A stretch of 64,000 nt of DNA from Blastopirellula marina DSM 3645 (lineage in GTDB: Bacteria; Planctomycetota; Planctomycetia; Pirellulales; Pirellulaceae), in NCBI RefSeq assembly GCF_000153105.1, contig NZ_CH672376.1, forward strand, positions 814,856 to 878,855. Direction: 5' to 3'. Below are positions 27,075-37,321 of the stretch, piece by piece. Position numbers and translations under genes: made by a program. The notes under the pieces are model-generated. The model saw only the letters and a program-made list of their open reading frames with translations. It had not been told where the DNA came from and did no database searches. Position 1 is the stretch's first letter; every line of letters begins with the position of its first letter.

Positions 27075-28358
27075 CTACGCCAATTTGTTCGGCCGATCCC
27101 AATGGATGCGGGCCACAAAGACGCTGCCGTCGCTGCCATACTTGTTGTTGACCGGCATGATGTGCGTCCGGCTGCCATCCTGCATCCATTCGGCGACGGT
27201 CACCCAGGTTTCGTGTTCATTAACGGTGGTGACGCCAAAGTTGCCGAGCCGCGCACCGCGCTCGGGCACCAGAATGCGTTCGGTTTCGCGGATCACGCAT
27301 AGGCGATCAGGGTCGACTTGCGCCATAAACAGGGGAGCCCGATGGCGAATCACGTGGTCGTTGTTCGCTCCGCGGCGGGTATAGACCAGGAATAGCCCGT
27401 CGCTGTGCGTCACCCAGTGCTGCTGCGTGTTGTAATTGCCCAGATCGCCGCCGTCATCAAACTTCCAATCGCGCAGCGGCTCGAAGTGGAGGCCGTCATC
27501 GCTCTGGGTGACAAAGCCCTGCTTGTCGTTACGAATCGTGAGAAAACACCGATCGCCAAAGCGAGTCAGCGACGGTTCGTGCAGGCCGCGCGTCTTGTCG
27601 CTGACCGAGAGCTCGGTTCCGTGTTCGACATACTGCAAAGTCTGGCCGTCAAACGAGCAGCGGGCAACCGTCACTTGGGCGCTCTTGCCGGGCGGACTAA
27701 AGTAGATCGGCAACAAAATCGAGCCATCCGCCAGGTCGACGCGTTGGGTGCAGCCGGCGCCGCTGTTCTGGAATTTGTCGCTCGGCGGCATCTCCAGCTT
27801 CTTCCAAGCGCTCCACGCGTCTTGCTGCGGATCGTATGTCGCATAGGTCGTGTGCCGCGGGCGAGGATGCGCTACCTTCCAGTCAGGCGTATAAACGACC
27901 GAGTGCCCTGTTCCTAGCAACGTTTGCGATGCAGCGTGCCAGGTGGGCCAAAAGTCGCTGACCGCTACGGGACGCTCGACGCCGGTGATCGTTTCCTGCC
28001 GAACAGCCAGGCCCGGTTGCGGCTGAGGCTTGGTCCAGTGCTGACCCAAGTCGTCTGTCGAGAGACTGAACATCGCTTTAAACACGTCACTGCCGCTGAC
28101 ATGAATCGTGTTCATCGTCATCACCACCCGCGGTTGGCCCGCTTGGCCTGCGCCAGGGACGATGCCGGCCCGTGGATGACACCAACATTTTTCGCCGTCG
28201 TACAGTTTGGTCGGAACGTCGAGCGTCAGGTCAAACTGCGGCCGGACAGCGTCGTTCGGCTTGGTTTCGCCAAACAGGCGAGCGGAAGGGAGGGCGACGC
28301 TCAACAGCGATACTCCGCCGCAGAGGGACGACTGCAAAAAAGTACGTCGAGGGATCAT
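27075..28358 (-). CDS. Tat-exported sialidase/BNR-repeat family protein
   Basis: The 427-residue protein starts [15 protein letters not shown], a twin-arginine signal with a helix through about residue 30. It contains BNR/Asp-box-like strands ([24 protein letters not shown]) and motifs of the six-bladed sialidase fold such as [20 protein letters not shown]. Planctomycete relatives are usually annotated as exo-alpha-sialidase, but their substrates are often unknown glycans. The gene is divergent from marR across 190 bp. Confidence 0.75.
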   Translation of the reverse strand: MIPRRTFLQSSLCGGVSLLSVALPSARLFGETKPNDAVRPQFDLTLDVPTKLYDGEKCWCHPRAGIVPGAGQAGQPRVVMTMNTIHVSGSDVFKAMFSLSTDDLGQHWTKPQPQPGLAVRQETITGVERPVAVSDFWPTWHAASQTLLGTGHSVVYTPDWKVAHPRPRHTTYATYDPQQDAWSAWKKLEMPPSDKFQNSGAGCTQRVDLADGSILLPIYFSPPGKSAQVTVARCSFDGQTLQYVEHGTELSVSDKTRGLHEPSLTRFGDRCFLTIRNDKQGFVTQSDDGLHFEPLRDWKFDDGGDLGNYNTQQHWVTHSDGLFLVYTRRGANNDHVIRHRAPLFMAQVDPDRLCVIRETERILVPERGARLGNFGVTTVNEHETWVTVAEWMQDGSRTHIMPVNNKYGSDGSVFVARIHWDRPNKLA

Positions 28359-28498
28359 GGCTCGCTCGTCGGCAGGAAAAGAAGGAGGGATAGGCGAAGG
28401 ACAATGAGCGGTTGGCGGGTGAGTCTAGGCTATCGCAGTAAGATGGCCGCTACAACTCTTTTTCGCTTCCTTTCTGACGGCGGAATGTGCAGGCGAGG

Positions 28499-28514
28499 CA
28501 AGACAGTTGTCTTG
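28499..28514. promoter_or_regulatory. inverted repeat, likely MarR operator
   Basis: CAAGACA-GT-TGTCTTG, with 7-bp perfect arms and a 2-bp centre. It overlaps the -35 element of the marR promoter, and its size suits a MarR dimer. Autorepression is inferred. Confidence 0.55.
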
Positions 28515-28540
28515 ACGTTTATTGTTTTGACGGGTATTCT
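28512..28540 (+). promoter_or_regulatory. sigma-70-like promoter of marR
   Basis: TTGACG (28512-28517) and TATTCT (28535-28540) are separated by 17 bp. The predicted start point would fall at about 28546-28548, almost at the marR ATG (28549), so the transcript would be leaderless or nearly so. Confidence 0.5.
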
Positions 28541-28548
28541 GAAAGATA

Positions 28549-29055
28549 ATGAACGCCGCTAGTTCCAAATCCGGTTCGGCCAAACGGGGTCGCAAATTCG
28601 ACTCGCTAGAGCAGGAAGTTTTCTTGAACCTCTGGCGAACCTACGATCGGCTCAAGGCGCTGGAAGATGAGATGTTCAGCCAGTCGGGGATCTCGGCCCA
28701 GCAGTACAACACGCTACGGTTGTTGCGGTCGGTCTATCCAGCAGGAATGCCGACGTTGGTCTTAGGAAGTCGTCTGATCTCCCGAGCCCCGGATATGACG
28801 CGTTTGCTCGACAAGCTAGAGCAGCGCGGCTTGTTGGTCCGCCATCGCCCGCCTGAGAATCGCCGCGTGGTCGAAGTTCGCTTGACGCCAGAGGGACTGC
28901 AACTGGTGAACAAGCTGGACAGCGCCGTGCGAAAATGTCACGAGCAACAGCTGGGGCATTTGGAGGAAAAGTCGCTACAGCAGCTAGCACTGTTGCTGAA
29001 GGCGGCGCGACAGCCGCACGAAGATTCTGAAAATCTATCGCTGGTCGATCAATAG
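28549..29055 (+). CDS. MarR-family transcriptional regulator
   Basis: The 168-residue winged-helix repressor shows the MarR layout: an N-terminal helix (LEQEVFLNLWRTYDRL), the recognition region LVLGSRLISRAPDMTRLLDK, the wing LVRHRPPENRRVVEVRLTPE (DxRxxx-like turn), and a C-terminal dimerisation helix. The start is ATG 28549; no Shine-Dalgarno precedes it, which fits a leaderless message. The palindrome at 28499-28514 is the likely autoregulatory site. The flavoprotein gene 68 bp downstream runs in the same direction and is the natural target, alongside the divergent sialidase-like gene. Confidence 0.9.
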   Translation: MNAASSKSGSAKRGRKFDSLEQEVFLNLWRTYDRLKALEDEMFSQSGISAQQYNTLRLLRSVYPAGMPTLVLGSRLISRAPDMTRLLDKLEQRGLLVRHRPPENRRVVEVRLTPEGLQLVNKLDSAVRKCHEQQLGHLEEKSLQQLALLLKAARQPHEDSENLSLVDQ

Positions 29056-29122
29056 AATCGCCCTATAAAGTTGATACCTGTTCCCGCCCATCGACCCATC
29101 TGTTGTTGAGAAGAAGAGCACT

Positions 29123-30382
29123 ATGATCGCCAGCGAGAAACCGAATGTCGTCGTCATCGGCGGTGGTCCGGCTGGATCGACCGTTTCGACCCTGATCGCG
29201 CAGAAGGGGTACCGCGTCGAACTGTTTGAACGCGAGGTCTTCCCTCGGTATCACATCGGCGAATCGATGATTCCGGAAACCTACTGGGTGCTCAAGCGGC
29301 TCAACATGCTCGACAAGATGAAGGGAAGTCACTTCATCAAAAAGTACAGCGTGCAGTTTGTCGGCCAGTCGGGCCGGCTGTCGGCGCCGTTCTACTTTCA
29401 CGACAACAAACCGCACGAATGTTCGCAGACCTGGCAAGTGCGACGCAGCGAGTTCGATCTGATGATGATCGAAAACGCCGCCGAACATGGGGTCACCGTC
29501 CATCAAGGAACCCGCGTGCTGGAGGTTCTGTTTGACGGCGATCGTGCGATCGGCGTCAAAGTGGCCGATCCGTCCGGCGAAACGCGCGAAGTCTTCGCCG
29601 ATGTGGTGGTCGACGCCAGCGGGCAAAGCTCGATGCTGATCAACAAGTTCAAGCTGCGCGTCCCCGATCCCGAGCTCAACAAAGGCGCCATCTGGACCTA
29701 CTTCAAAGGCGCCTATCGCGATGTCGGCAAAGACGAAGGCGCGACCGTCGTGTTAAGCGTGCAAGGCAAGAACGGCTGGTTCTGGTATATCCCGCTGCAT
29801 GACGACATCGTCAGCGTCGGCGTGGTCGGCGATTTTGACTATCTGTTCAAAGGACGCACCAGTCACGAGCAAACCTATGCCGAAGAACTAGAACGCTGCC
29901 CAGCGGTCAAGGCGCGCGTCGAGAATGCGGAGCAGGTCGAAAAGATCTTCGCGACCAAGGACTACACCTATCGCGCCAGCCAAGGCTCAGGCGACGGCTG
30001 GGTTTTGGTCGGCGATGCGTTTGGGTTCCTCGATCCCTTGTACTCTTCCGGCGTGCTGCTGGCGCTGAAGTCCGGCGAACTGGCGGCCGATGCGATTTGC
30101 GACGGGCTAGAAAAAGGGGATACGTCGAAAGACCAACTCGGCCACTGGGTGCCCAACTATCTGGTCGGTATGAAACGGATGCGCCGCTTGGTCAGCGAGT
30201 ATTACGAAGGCTTCAACTTCGGCCGCTTCATCCGCCGCTTCCCGCACTACACCGGTCGCGTCACCGACCTCTTGATCGGCGACCTGTTCAAAGACGACCT
30301 GGACGAAGTGATCGCGTCAATGGATCAGATGAAAGCCGAAGACGAAGAAGCCCGGATGATGTCAACCAAAGAGCAGGACTAG
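29123..30382 (+). CDS. FAD-dependent oxidoreductase of the flavin-dependent halogenase / geranylgeranyl reductase group
   Basis: The 419-residue soluble flavoprotein has the dinucleotide fold VVVIGGGPAGST at 10-21, the FPRYHIGESMIP segment, the family motif GWFWYIP with WxWxIP at 219-224, and the second FAD contact VLVGDAFGFLDPLYSSG. WxWxIP is the accepted fingerprint of flavin-dependent halogenases and separates them from plain monooxygenases. The chlorination lysine cannot be placed by eye, and many proteins with this architecture have no known substrate. It follows marR on the same strand. Confidence 0.8.
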   Translation: MIASEKPNVVVIGGGPAGSTVSTLIAQKGYRVELFEREVFPRYHIGESMIPETYWVLKRLNMLDKMKGSHFIKKYSVQFVGQSGRLSAPFYFHDNKPHECSQTWQVRRSEFDLMMIENAAEHGVTVHQGTRVLEVLFDGDRAIGVKVADPSGETREVFADVVVDASGQSSMLINKFKLRVPDPELNKGAIWTYFKGAYRDVGKDEGATVVLSVQGKNGWFWYIPLHDDIVSVGVVGDFDYLFKGRTSHEQTYAEELERCPAVKARVENAEQVEKIFATKDYTYRASQGSGDGWVLVGDAFGFLDPLYSSGVLLALKSGELAADAICDGLEKGDTSKDQLGHWVPNYLVGMKRMRRLVSEYYEGFNFGRFIRRFPHYTGRVTDLLIGDLFKDDLDEVIASMDQMKAEDEEARMMSTKEQD

Positions 30383-30431
30383 CCCTGCGGATCCGCTGGC
30401 CCAACCATTTTCTTCGCAGCTCGAACTCTTC

Positions 30432-30461
30432 GTAGCCCGAAGCGCAAGCGAGGGAAATGCG
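30432..30461 (+). repeat. REP-like planctomycete intergenic repeat
   Basis: The core GTAGCCCGAAGCGCAAGCG is followed by AGGGAAATGC. The same motif, inverted and with changes, occurs at 31044-31074 and 31198-31228 inside the tandem array. I recall similar words as frequent in Pirellulaceae intergenic DNA; that comparison is from memory. Confidence 0.5.
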
Positions 30462-30600
30462 TCGGCCCGATGCTGAGTCCCGTTGCCAGCAGACAAGAAT
30501 AGAACACGGCCAGGCCACGGATGAAGCGCGGAAAGATCCGGCCAGAACAGAAGTCACCAGCGACCAATTCTCTGAAGCCCAACGGGCTGTTCTAAAATAG

Positions 30601-30635
30601 CCCAGGGTGGAATCGCGAAGCGATGCAGCCCTGGG
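30601..30635. repeat. 35-bp two-level palindrome
   Basis: Outer arms CCCAGGG/CCCTGGG enclose an inner stem ATCGC-GAA-GCGAT. It lies 219 bp after the flavoprotein stop with no U-tract, so a REP-type element is more likely than a terminator. Confidence 0.5.
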
Positions 30636-30920
30636 TTTGCATCCATCCAGGCAACGTGGACGTTGGATCCAATTCCTGAATATCTTCGCCTCGCAGGATG
30701 TGTCCTTCGATCCCCAAATATTGTCGATTGACAAAACGCACGGACTGCGGGTCGATTGAGGGGTGGGCGGCGGTGCGCCAAGCCGGCATTGGGTAGATCT
30801 GTTAGCGATCGCGATCAGGCATGGGGCGCCCAAAATCTTCAACCACCCAGCGGTGGCGGCGCTGACCGTACGCGCTGGGCGTTCGAGGAGAATGCGACGG
30901 GCGCAACGCTGGACTCTCCG

Positions 30921-31255
30921 CAGAAAAAAAACGTCGCGGTCCGGTCCACATTGTGAAACCAATCACGAAGTTTGAAATCGGATCGGCGAGGGGGGAGGGA
31001 AGCGTGAATTACTGGTGGGACGCGCGTCTTTTGGAATGGAGGCCGCATTTCCCTTGCTGGCGCGGCGGGCTACGAAGAAAAAAATCGTTGCGGTCCGGTC
31101 CACATTGGGAAATCCGTTACGAAGTTGGATATTGGATCGGCGAAGGCGGAGGGAAGCGTGAATTACTGGTGGGACGCGCGTCTTTTGGAATGGAGGCCGC
31201 ATTTCCCTTGCTGGCGCGGCGGGCTACGAAGAAAAAAATCGTTGCGGTCCGGTCC
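30921..31255. repeat. 154-bp direct tandem repeat, about 2.2 copies
   Basis: Copy 1 is about 30921-31074, copy 2 about 31075-31228, and a partial third runs to about 31255. The offset of 154 is fixed by matched landmarks, for example GTCCACA at 30944 and 31098, and GAGGGAAGCGTGAATTACTG starting at 30995 and 31149. The second half of each unit is nearly identical; the first half carries several substitutions. Each unit ends with an inverted REP-like word (TTTCCCTTGCTGGCGCGGCG) and a short GGTCC iteration. Confidence 0.85.
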
Positions 31256-31735
31256 GGTCCGATCCCCATTACCTAAAGAGAAGACGAATGTCGCAGACGG
31301 GAAGAAACGTGCAGCGCAATAAAACGCCAGCTTCGTCCGGCGGCGATCGAAAGTCGTCTGATCGCCAGCACGACGCGCGACATGCCCAGCACCAGGTTCC
31401 GCAAAACTCTGGCCATTGCGGTGGTCGCTTCCAATGCATCGGCAATCGCCGCGATGGGCGTCGTTCACAAAGTGGGAGGGAGAGTAAGAATCGAAGCGAA
31501 AGTCACACGCTGTATAAGGTACTCGGTGGAAGTCGCCGACAAAACGGTGTGAGCGTGTTGGCCGCGCACTGCCTGTGGTGAAAAAACAAAGAATAAAATC
31601 AGGTTTCGCGCTGTCATAGCTGCGGCGGTAATCGGCGAAAAACAGCACGCGAGACCGGTTTTGGCCATGACGTAGTCGACCGCTCTCACGTTAGAATGCG
31701 GCTATCGAGCCCTGGATATTGCGAGAATTGGCAGC

Positions 31736-32662
31736 ATGAAAGTTTCCCTGATTGGACTTGGCAAAGTTGGTTCCGCCGTCGCGCATGCGATTGTGCTGAA
31801 GGGATTGGCCGATGAACTTGTGCTAGTATCGCGGCGGACCGAGATGGCCCGGTCGGAAGCGGATGACCTGAATCATGCCGCCGGGCTCGAAGAACATTCG
31901 GTCGAAGTTCGCGCCGGCGGCGACGTCGACACCGCAGGCTCCGACGTCATTTTGTATTGCGACGCAGCGCAGAGTAAGACAAGCGACGTGGATCGTTACT
32001 GCGCCGCACGAGGCAATCTGGAACGGCTGCGTGAGCGAATACCGATCCTCGCCGCGGCTAGTCCCCAAGCGATTTGCGTGATGGTGACCAACCCGGTCGA
32101 CGTGATGACCTGGTTCGCGTTGCAGTTGTCCGGCTTTCCACAAGAGCGCGTCTTTGGCGTCGGCACGTTGTTAGATACGGCGCGGCTGCGACGGCTGCTC
32201 TCGGAAAGATGGAGTGTGCATGCCAGCGACGTGCGAGCCTATGTCATCGGCGAGCATGGCGAAGACCAAGTCGCTTCATTCAGCAGCGCTTCGCTCGGGG
32301 GCGAAGCGATGAAGCCGAGCGACGATCTCGCGTCGCTCGCACGTCAAGCGGCCGAATCGGCCGGCAAGATCTATCGTACCCGCGGTTTCACCAACTATGG
32401 GATCGCCGGCGCAACGATGATGATTCTCGAATCGATCCGTAACAATCGGCGTCGCACGGCGCCGGTCAGCATGCGGATCAACAACTACCATGGGGTGAGC
32501 GACGTCTGTCTTTCGCTGCCGGCCGTGATCGGCCGCCGCGGGATCGAACGCGTACTACGACCGGAACTGAACGAAGCGGAGCAGGCGACGTTCCATCGAG
32601 GCGCCCAGCGGATTCGGGACGTGATCCAAACGTTGGCTCCATCCTTGGTCGCCGCGTCTTAA
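31736..32662 (+). CDS. lactate/malate dehydrogenase family protein
   Basis: The 308-residue protein begins with the NAD-binding MKVSLIGLGKVGSAVAHAI (GxGxxG), has TNPVDVMTW, the LDTARLRRLL segment with the paired Asp and Arg, and catalytic His174 in GEHGEDQV. The mobile substrate loop (AAQSKTSDVDRYCAARG) is shorter and more divergent than in classical LDH, so lactate, malate or another 2-hydroxyacid cannot be told apart by eye. It stands alone and converges on the histidine kinase gene 15 bp away. Confidence 0.85.
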   Translation: MKVSLIGLGKVGSAVAHAIVLKGLADELVLVSRRTEMARSEADDLNHAAGLEEHSVEVRAGGDVDTAGSDVILYCDAAQSKTSDVDRYCAARGNLERLRERIPILAAASPQAICVMVTNPVDVMTWFALQLSGFPQERVFGVGTLLDTARLRRLLSERWSVHASDVRAYVIGEHGEDQVASFSSASLGGEAMKPSDDLASLARQAAESAGKIYRTRGFTNYGIAGATMMILESIRNNRRRTAPVSMRINNYHGVSDVCLSLPAVIGRRGIERVLRPELNEAEQATFHRGAQRIRDVIQTLAPSLVAAS

Positions 32663-32676
32663 ACGTTGCGCAGTCG

Positions 32677-35600
32677 CTAAAGGGAGGAAGGATTGACGCC
32701 GTTCAATTTCGGGTGAGAGAAGAGACCACGCAAAATATCAAGCGCCGGCGGTTTCACCAGGTGTTCGTCAAAGCCGGCCTCGGCCGATTTGCGACGATCC
32801 TCTTCTTTGCCGTAGCCGGTCAGCGCGATGAGCAGCGTTTGATCAAGATCGGGATCTTCGCGAAGACGTTGGCCGACCTGATAGCCGTCCATGTTGGGCA
32901 AGCCGATGTCGAGGAAGATCATCTCGGGGCGCATCGCAACAGCCTTGGCGATCGCGGTTGGACCGTCGTGGGCCAGTTCGATTTGATGTTCCCCCAGTTT
33001 CCCTAACAGCAGCGATAACATGCGGGCCACGCCGATATTGTCATCGACCACCAGGATCCGGCGCGCGATGTTGGAAGCATCGTCCGCCGACTCGACTTCG
33101 ATAGGCAGCGGCGCATCCGAGATCGGCAGTTCGACAATAAATTGGCTCCCTTTTCCGGCGCCGTTGCTTTTGACCGCCACCGCGCCGTGGTGCATTTCGA
33201 CCAGGTTCCTTACTAGGGTCAGTCCGATGCCGAGTCCTCCTTGAGCGCGGTCCAAGGCGCGAGACGATTGGGTGAACAGATCGAACACGTGGGGGGTCAA
33301 TTCGGGCTCGATGCCGATGCCGTCGTCACTGACGCGGATCTGCGCTTTGCCGTCGACACGATCGACGAAAAGCTGAATATGGCCGCCGGGATCGGTGTAC
33401 TTGGCGGCGTTGTTCAGCAGATTACTGACGACTTGCACCATGCGAACCGGATCGACGCGGATCGGTATCGACTCGGCGGGCAACTCGACTTCCAGTTGAT
33501 GGTCTTTCTCATCAAAGAGCCACTGGACGGCTTGCACCGCGCGTTCGACGATCGCTGACAACGAGGCGACCTCCGGGCGAAGCTCGACTTTGCCGCGCAT
33601 GATCCGTGAGACGTCCAGCAAGTCATCGACCAGGCGGACCAAGTGTTCGACCTGGTCCTTCATCGCATCGAGAACTTGGGCGTCTTGGGGAGAGTCGATC
33701 TCGAGGATGTCGATGCCGCTGCGGATCGGAGCGAGCGGATTTCGCAATTCGTGGGCCAGCATCGCGAGAAACTCATCTTTGCGTCGATCGGCTTCGCGGA
33801 GTTGTTGGTAGAGTACGCTGTTTTCGAACGCGACGGCGGCGCGACGAGAGACATCCTCGGCGGCGCGCAGCGCCTCTTGATCAAACAGTCGCCCTGACTC
33901 GGCCATACAGAACGTCAACACGCCGATCGTTTTACCGCGAGAGATTAAGGGGACGCCGATGTAGGACTTGAGCTGCAGCGCACGCAAGATTTGCAACTGC
34001 TCGTTGTCGCGGGCCGTCGCTACCAGACCTTCGTCGGTGAGGACTTCCCAGAGTTCGGACGTTCCATTGCGGAGGACGTTCCCAATGCCGAATTTGTCAT
34101 CTCGCTGCGGCGGATGGAGCGCGTGCATGCGATTGGAGAGTTCGATCTTCGCTGGATCTTGGTGCATCAGCGCGACGCGACGCGGTTGGCCATTGTCATC
34201 CAGCAAGTCGACGGCGCACCAATCCGAGAAATAGGGGACGGCGACGCGCGCCAATTCTTTGAACGTCGTTTCGTAGTCGAGATTGGCCGTCAAACAAGCG
34301 CTGGCGTCGGCCAGAAAACGATTGATTTGCTCGGTTCGTTTCTGCCGTTGAATATCAGTGCTGGAGACGAACCAGCGAACGACGCCGCCGCTGGCGTCCC
34401 GGACAGGTACGGCCCGCGTTAGAAACCAACGGTTCGAGTTTTTCGCTTGATCAAAAAAACGATGTTCAATCTCGCAAGGCGTTCCGCTACGCACCGCTTC
34501 ATCCCAAGTGGCGCGAAACGCCGTCAAGTCATCGGGGGGAAGCAGATGCTCCCAGTTGCGATCATCATCGGCGCCGCGTTCGAAGTTGGTGAACTGATGC
34601 CAGCGATTGTTGAAATAGTCGACTTCTCCATCGGGACCGGCGGACCAGACGATGTGCGGCATCGCGTCGGCCAGTTGTCGCAGGCGAGCTTCGTTTTCTC
34701 GAATCGCTTCTTCCGTCTCTTTCAAATCGGTGATGTCGCGCGTTGTTCCGGCGACTGCTTCGACTTCGCCGTCAGCGCCAAACACCGGCAGAAAAATATA
34801 GTCATAAACTCGACGACCATGGGCTCCGATATAGGGGACCTCGCCGCGAATCGACTCATGCGTTGCGACAACCTGATCGATCTCACGGCCATGCAGCTCG
34901 GCGTGCCATGGTTCGTAACCGAGTTCAAAACAATCTTTTCCGATCGTTTCTTCCCAGGTTTTTCCCCACATTTTCAGCAACGCGTCATTTGCGTAGGTAA
35001 AGCGATGCTGCAGATCGAAGACGTAGACCAGATCAGGAATGGTGGAGAGAATCGTGCGGTAAAGCCGGCGTTGGCGTTCGGTTTCGGCCGTCAATCGCTC
35101 GAGGACCTGTTCGCCCCGTTTGCGGACGACATATTGGGCGATCGCGTCCGCCAACGGGGCCAAATCGCTGAGGATTGCGTCCGAAAGTTCGTGCCGAGCG
35201 AATGTGGCCAAAACGCCGATCACGCGTCCTTCGATCGTCAGGGGATAGCCGGCGAATGCGACCATTCCTTCGCGCAGCGCCCATTGCGGATCGCTCAGAT
35301 TGGGATCAAGCGGCGCCTGATTGGTCACCAGCGGCTGGCACTGCTGGGCGATGCGGCCGATCTTGCCTTCGCCCAAAACGACGCGTTGATGTCCGGCGAT
35401 CAAATGACCTCGTTCGCCGGCGTTCGCTTTCAAATCCAAAATGGATTCCGCTTCGTCCACGATCCAGATGCGCGCCAGCGCCGTATCCAGGTGTCGCACG
35501 ACCGCTTCCGCGCAGCGCTGCAAGACGTCGGTCATCGGTTCGCTAGTGGTCAAACATCCGCTGACGTCGGCGCGCATCGCCGCAAGTCGCGACCGCTCGG

Positions 35601-37101
35601 CCAGGATCTGTTCGTTCCGTTTTCGTTCGGTCAGGTCAAGCAGCGAACCGACCATGCGAACCGGCGTATTTTGGTCGCGCACAATTCGTCCGCGATCAAA
35701 CACGTAGGCGTAGTCGCCGTCCGCCCTTTGGAAACGATACTCGTCGGCCCAGCGTTCTTGTCCGTGGTCAATCGCATGTTGTATTCCGTCCACTACGCGC
35801 AGACGATCATCGGGATGAATGCCGGCTTTCCACCAGCTGGCGTCGGTCCCGACTTGCGACTTGGTGTAGCCAAAGTTGCGCAGCAGCCCTTCATTCCAGC
35901 GCACTTTGTTCGTATTGAGATCCCAATCCCAGATCGCGTCGTTGGCCGCTTCGCTGACCAGGCGATAGCGGATTTCGCTATCACGCACCTTTTCGGCCGT
36001 GGCTCGTTCATCCGTGATGTCGACATTCATCCCGACCCATTCGCGCACGCTGCCGTCCGCGTTCAGGATCGGAACGCCGCGAACGGAAGTCCAGCGATAT
36101 TCTCCGTCGCTGCGGCGGAGGCGGTATTCGCATTGGTAGGCGGAGTGATCCGCCGTCGCGACGCGCCAACACTCGAAGGTATGTTCGCGATCGTCGGGAT
36201 GAACGGCGTCCAGCCACCCGGTTCCTTTCCATTGGTCGAACGTTTGGCCCGTGAACGCGCGCCAGGTTGGCGAGTCTTCGATGATTTGGCCGTTGGGAGC
36301 GGTCGTCCAGACAATCGTTGCGGTCGCTTTGACCAAGGCGCGAAAGCGCTCTTCGCTGGACTGCAGTTTCTGTTCGGTGCGTCGGCGAGACGTGACGTCA
36401 CGAAAAACCAGCACGGCGCCGATGATCGCGCCGCTGCGATCACGAATGGGGGAAGTGCTGTCTTCGACCGGCAGTTCGCGACCACTTTTCGCGATCAGGA
36501 TCGAATCGGTAGCGGCGCCGACGGTCACCTCTTCGGCGGCGGCTCTGAGGGCCACATTGTCAATTGTTATCCGCGAGTGTTGATGGACCAGCCGAAAGAC
36601 TTGCGTCAACGGACGCCCGATGGCCTCGGCGGTGGTCCAGTCGGTCAGTTCTTCCGCAACCGGATTCAAGCCGGTGATCTTGCCGTCGACATCGGTCGTG
36701 ATCACCGCATCGCCGATGCTCGACATGATCAGCCGCAGTTCTTCGCGACGTTTGACTTCGCGCAGGACGGCCCGGCGTTTCGCCTCGTTGACGATCGCGA
36801 TCATCACGCCGATCACAAAGAACAGAGCGACCCGTAGCAAGTCGCCGGCGCTATCCACGCGCGGTGAAAAGAGGGGGGATAAAAAGTAATAGCAACCGAC
36901 GATGACGCACAGGGCTGTTGACAGCAGACCAGGATAGAGACCTCCCCACCAGGAAGCGATCAGCACGGCGGTCACCAGCAGCATCATCCCGGCCGACTCG
37001 CCAAGCTGAGTCGTCAGAATCAGGCCGAGCCCCAGACAGGCGGCCGAAACGACGATCGCAACAAGATACCCAAAGAAGGCGGATTGCAGAATTCTCGTCA
37101 C
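32677..37101 (-). CDS. hybrid sensor histidine kinase/response regulator with five PAS and two GAF domains
   Basis: The 1,474-residue protein starts with membrane helices of the KdpD-like DUF4118 type (about residues 8-110). PAS domains follow near 120-240, 250-370 and 375-495, a GAF near 505-670, two more PAS near 690-810 and 820-940, and a second GAF near 950-1100. The HisKA phospho-acceptor is H1117 in [10 protein letters not shown], followed by an HATPase domain with [10 protein letters not shown] and [12 protein letters not shown]-terminal receiver has its Asp near 1398 ([12 protein letters not shown]) and a conserved KP. There is no output domain, so phosphotransfer to a separate regulator is expected. 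The signal is unknown. Confidence 0.92.
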   Translation of the reverse strand: MTRILQSAFFGYLVAIVVSAACLGLGLILTTQLGESAGMMLLVTAVLIASWWGGLYPGLLSTALCVIVGCYYFLSPLFSPRVDSAGDLLRVALFFVIGVMIAIVNEAKRRAVLREVKRREELRLIMSSIGDAVITTDVDGKITGLNPVAEELTDWTTAEAIGRPLTQVFRLVHQHSRITIDNVALRAAAEEVTVGAATDSILIAKSGRELPVEDSTSPIRDRSGAIIGAVLVFRDVTSRRRTEQKLQSSEERFRALVKATATIVWTTAPNGQIIEDSPTWRAFTGQTFDQWKGTGWLDAVHPDDREHTFECWRVATADHSAYQCEYRLRRSDGEYRWTSVRGVPILNADGSVREWVGMNVDITDERATAEKVRDSEIRYRLVSEAANDAIWDWDLNTNKVRWNEGLLRNFGYTKSQVGTDASWWKAGIHPDDRLRVVDGIQHAIDHGQERWADEYRFQRADGDYAYVFDRGRIVRDQNTPVRMVGSLLDLTERKRNEQILAERSRLAAMRADVSGCLTTSEPMTDVLQRCAEAVVRHLDTALARIWIVDEAESILDLKANAGERGHLIAGHQRVVLGEGKIGRIAQQCQPLVTNQAPLDPNLSDPQWALREGMVAFAGYPLTIEGRVIGVLATFARHELSDAILSDLAPLADAIAQYVVRKRGEQVLERLTAETERQRRLYRTILSTIPDLVYVFDLQHRFTYANDALLKMWGKTWEETIGKDCFELGYEPWHAELHGREIDQVVATHESIRGEVPYIGAHGRRVYDYIFLPVFGADGEVEAVAGTTRDITDLKETEEAIRENEARLRQLADAMPHIVWSAGPDGEVDYFNNRWHQFTNFERGADDDRNWEHLLPPDDLTAFRATWDEAVRSGTPCEIEHRFFDQAKNSNRWFLTRAVPVRDASGGVVRWFVSSTDIQRQKRTEQINRFLADASACLTANLDYETTFKELARVAVPYFSDWCAVDLLDDNGQPRRVALMHQDPAKIELSNRMHALHPPQRDDKFGIGNVLRNGTSELWEVLTDEGLVATARDNEQLQILRALQLKSYIGVPLISRGKTIGVLTFCMAESGRLFDQEALRAAEDVSRRAAVAFENSVLYQQLREADRRKDEFLAMLAHELRNPLAPIRSGIDILEIDSPQDAQVLDAMKDQVEHLVRLVDDLLDVSRIMRGKVELRPEVASLSAIVERAVQAVQWLFDEKDHQLEVELPAESIPIRVDPVRMVQVVSNLLNNAAKYTDPGGHIQLFVDRVDGKAQIRVSDDGIGIEPELTPHVFDLFTQSSRALDRAQGGLGIGLTLVRNLVEMHHGAVAVKSNGAGKGSQFIVELPISDAPLPIEVESADDASNIARRILVVDDNIGVARMLSLLLGKLGEHQIELAHDGPTAIAKAVAMRPEMIFLDIGLPNMDGYQVGQRLREDPDLDQTLLIALTGYGKEEDRRKSAEAGFDEHLVKPPALDILRGLFSHPKLNGVNPSSL

Positions 37102-37252
37102 TATCGAATCTCAACGTGGGTAGGAACCGCCAACAACGGGGGAAGGTAGGCGACGGAAGAGTATTCGGCCTTATGCTATCGTATGCTCCGCAAAGATGAC
37201 AACCAATGGAGGTTACGGAGAGTGCGGAAAGTTCGTGCGTTCGGCGCCGAGA

Positions 37253-37286
37253 CAAAAAAAGCCGCTCCCCGTGAAGGAGGAGCGGC
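37253..37286 (-). terminator. rho-independent terminator of the HEAT-repeat gene
   Basis: The 8-bp perfect stem GCCGCTCC/GGAGCGGC (37261-37268 with 37279-37286) has a 10-base loop. On the minus strand it is followed by seven T's (37254-37260). It lies 36 bp past the HEAT gene stop. Confidence 0.85.
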
Positions 37287-37321
37287 GGTTTGATTCGTTT
37301 CGTATCCTGTGTCGCCGAGTG

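Larger units (their letters stand above)
30383..31735. other. 1.35-kb gene-free interval with repeats
   Basis: No credible gene was found. Open frames here are Arg/His-rich readings of GC-rich repeats, and several run through the tandem repeat at 30921-31255. The interval holds a REP-like site, a two-level palindrome and the 154-bp tandem array, listed separately. From 31260 to 31735 nothing else was recognised. Confidence 0.6.

Noticed and set aside
30953-31322. Plus- and minus-strand frames repeating the same peptide in the 31-kb repeat
   Set aside because: They simply translate the 154-bp tandem repeat and change frame between copies; no start signal or family match.
34447-36837. 796-codon plus-strand frame opposite the histidine kinase
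   Set aside because: It runs antisense to the PAS/GAF-coding frame, which has strong family motifs; high GC makes long antisense frames common.
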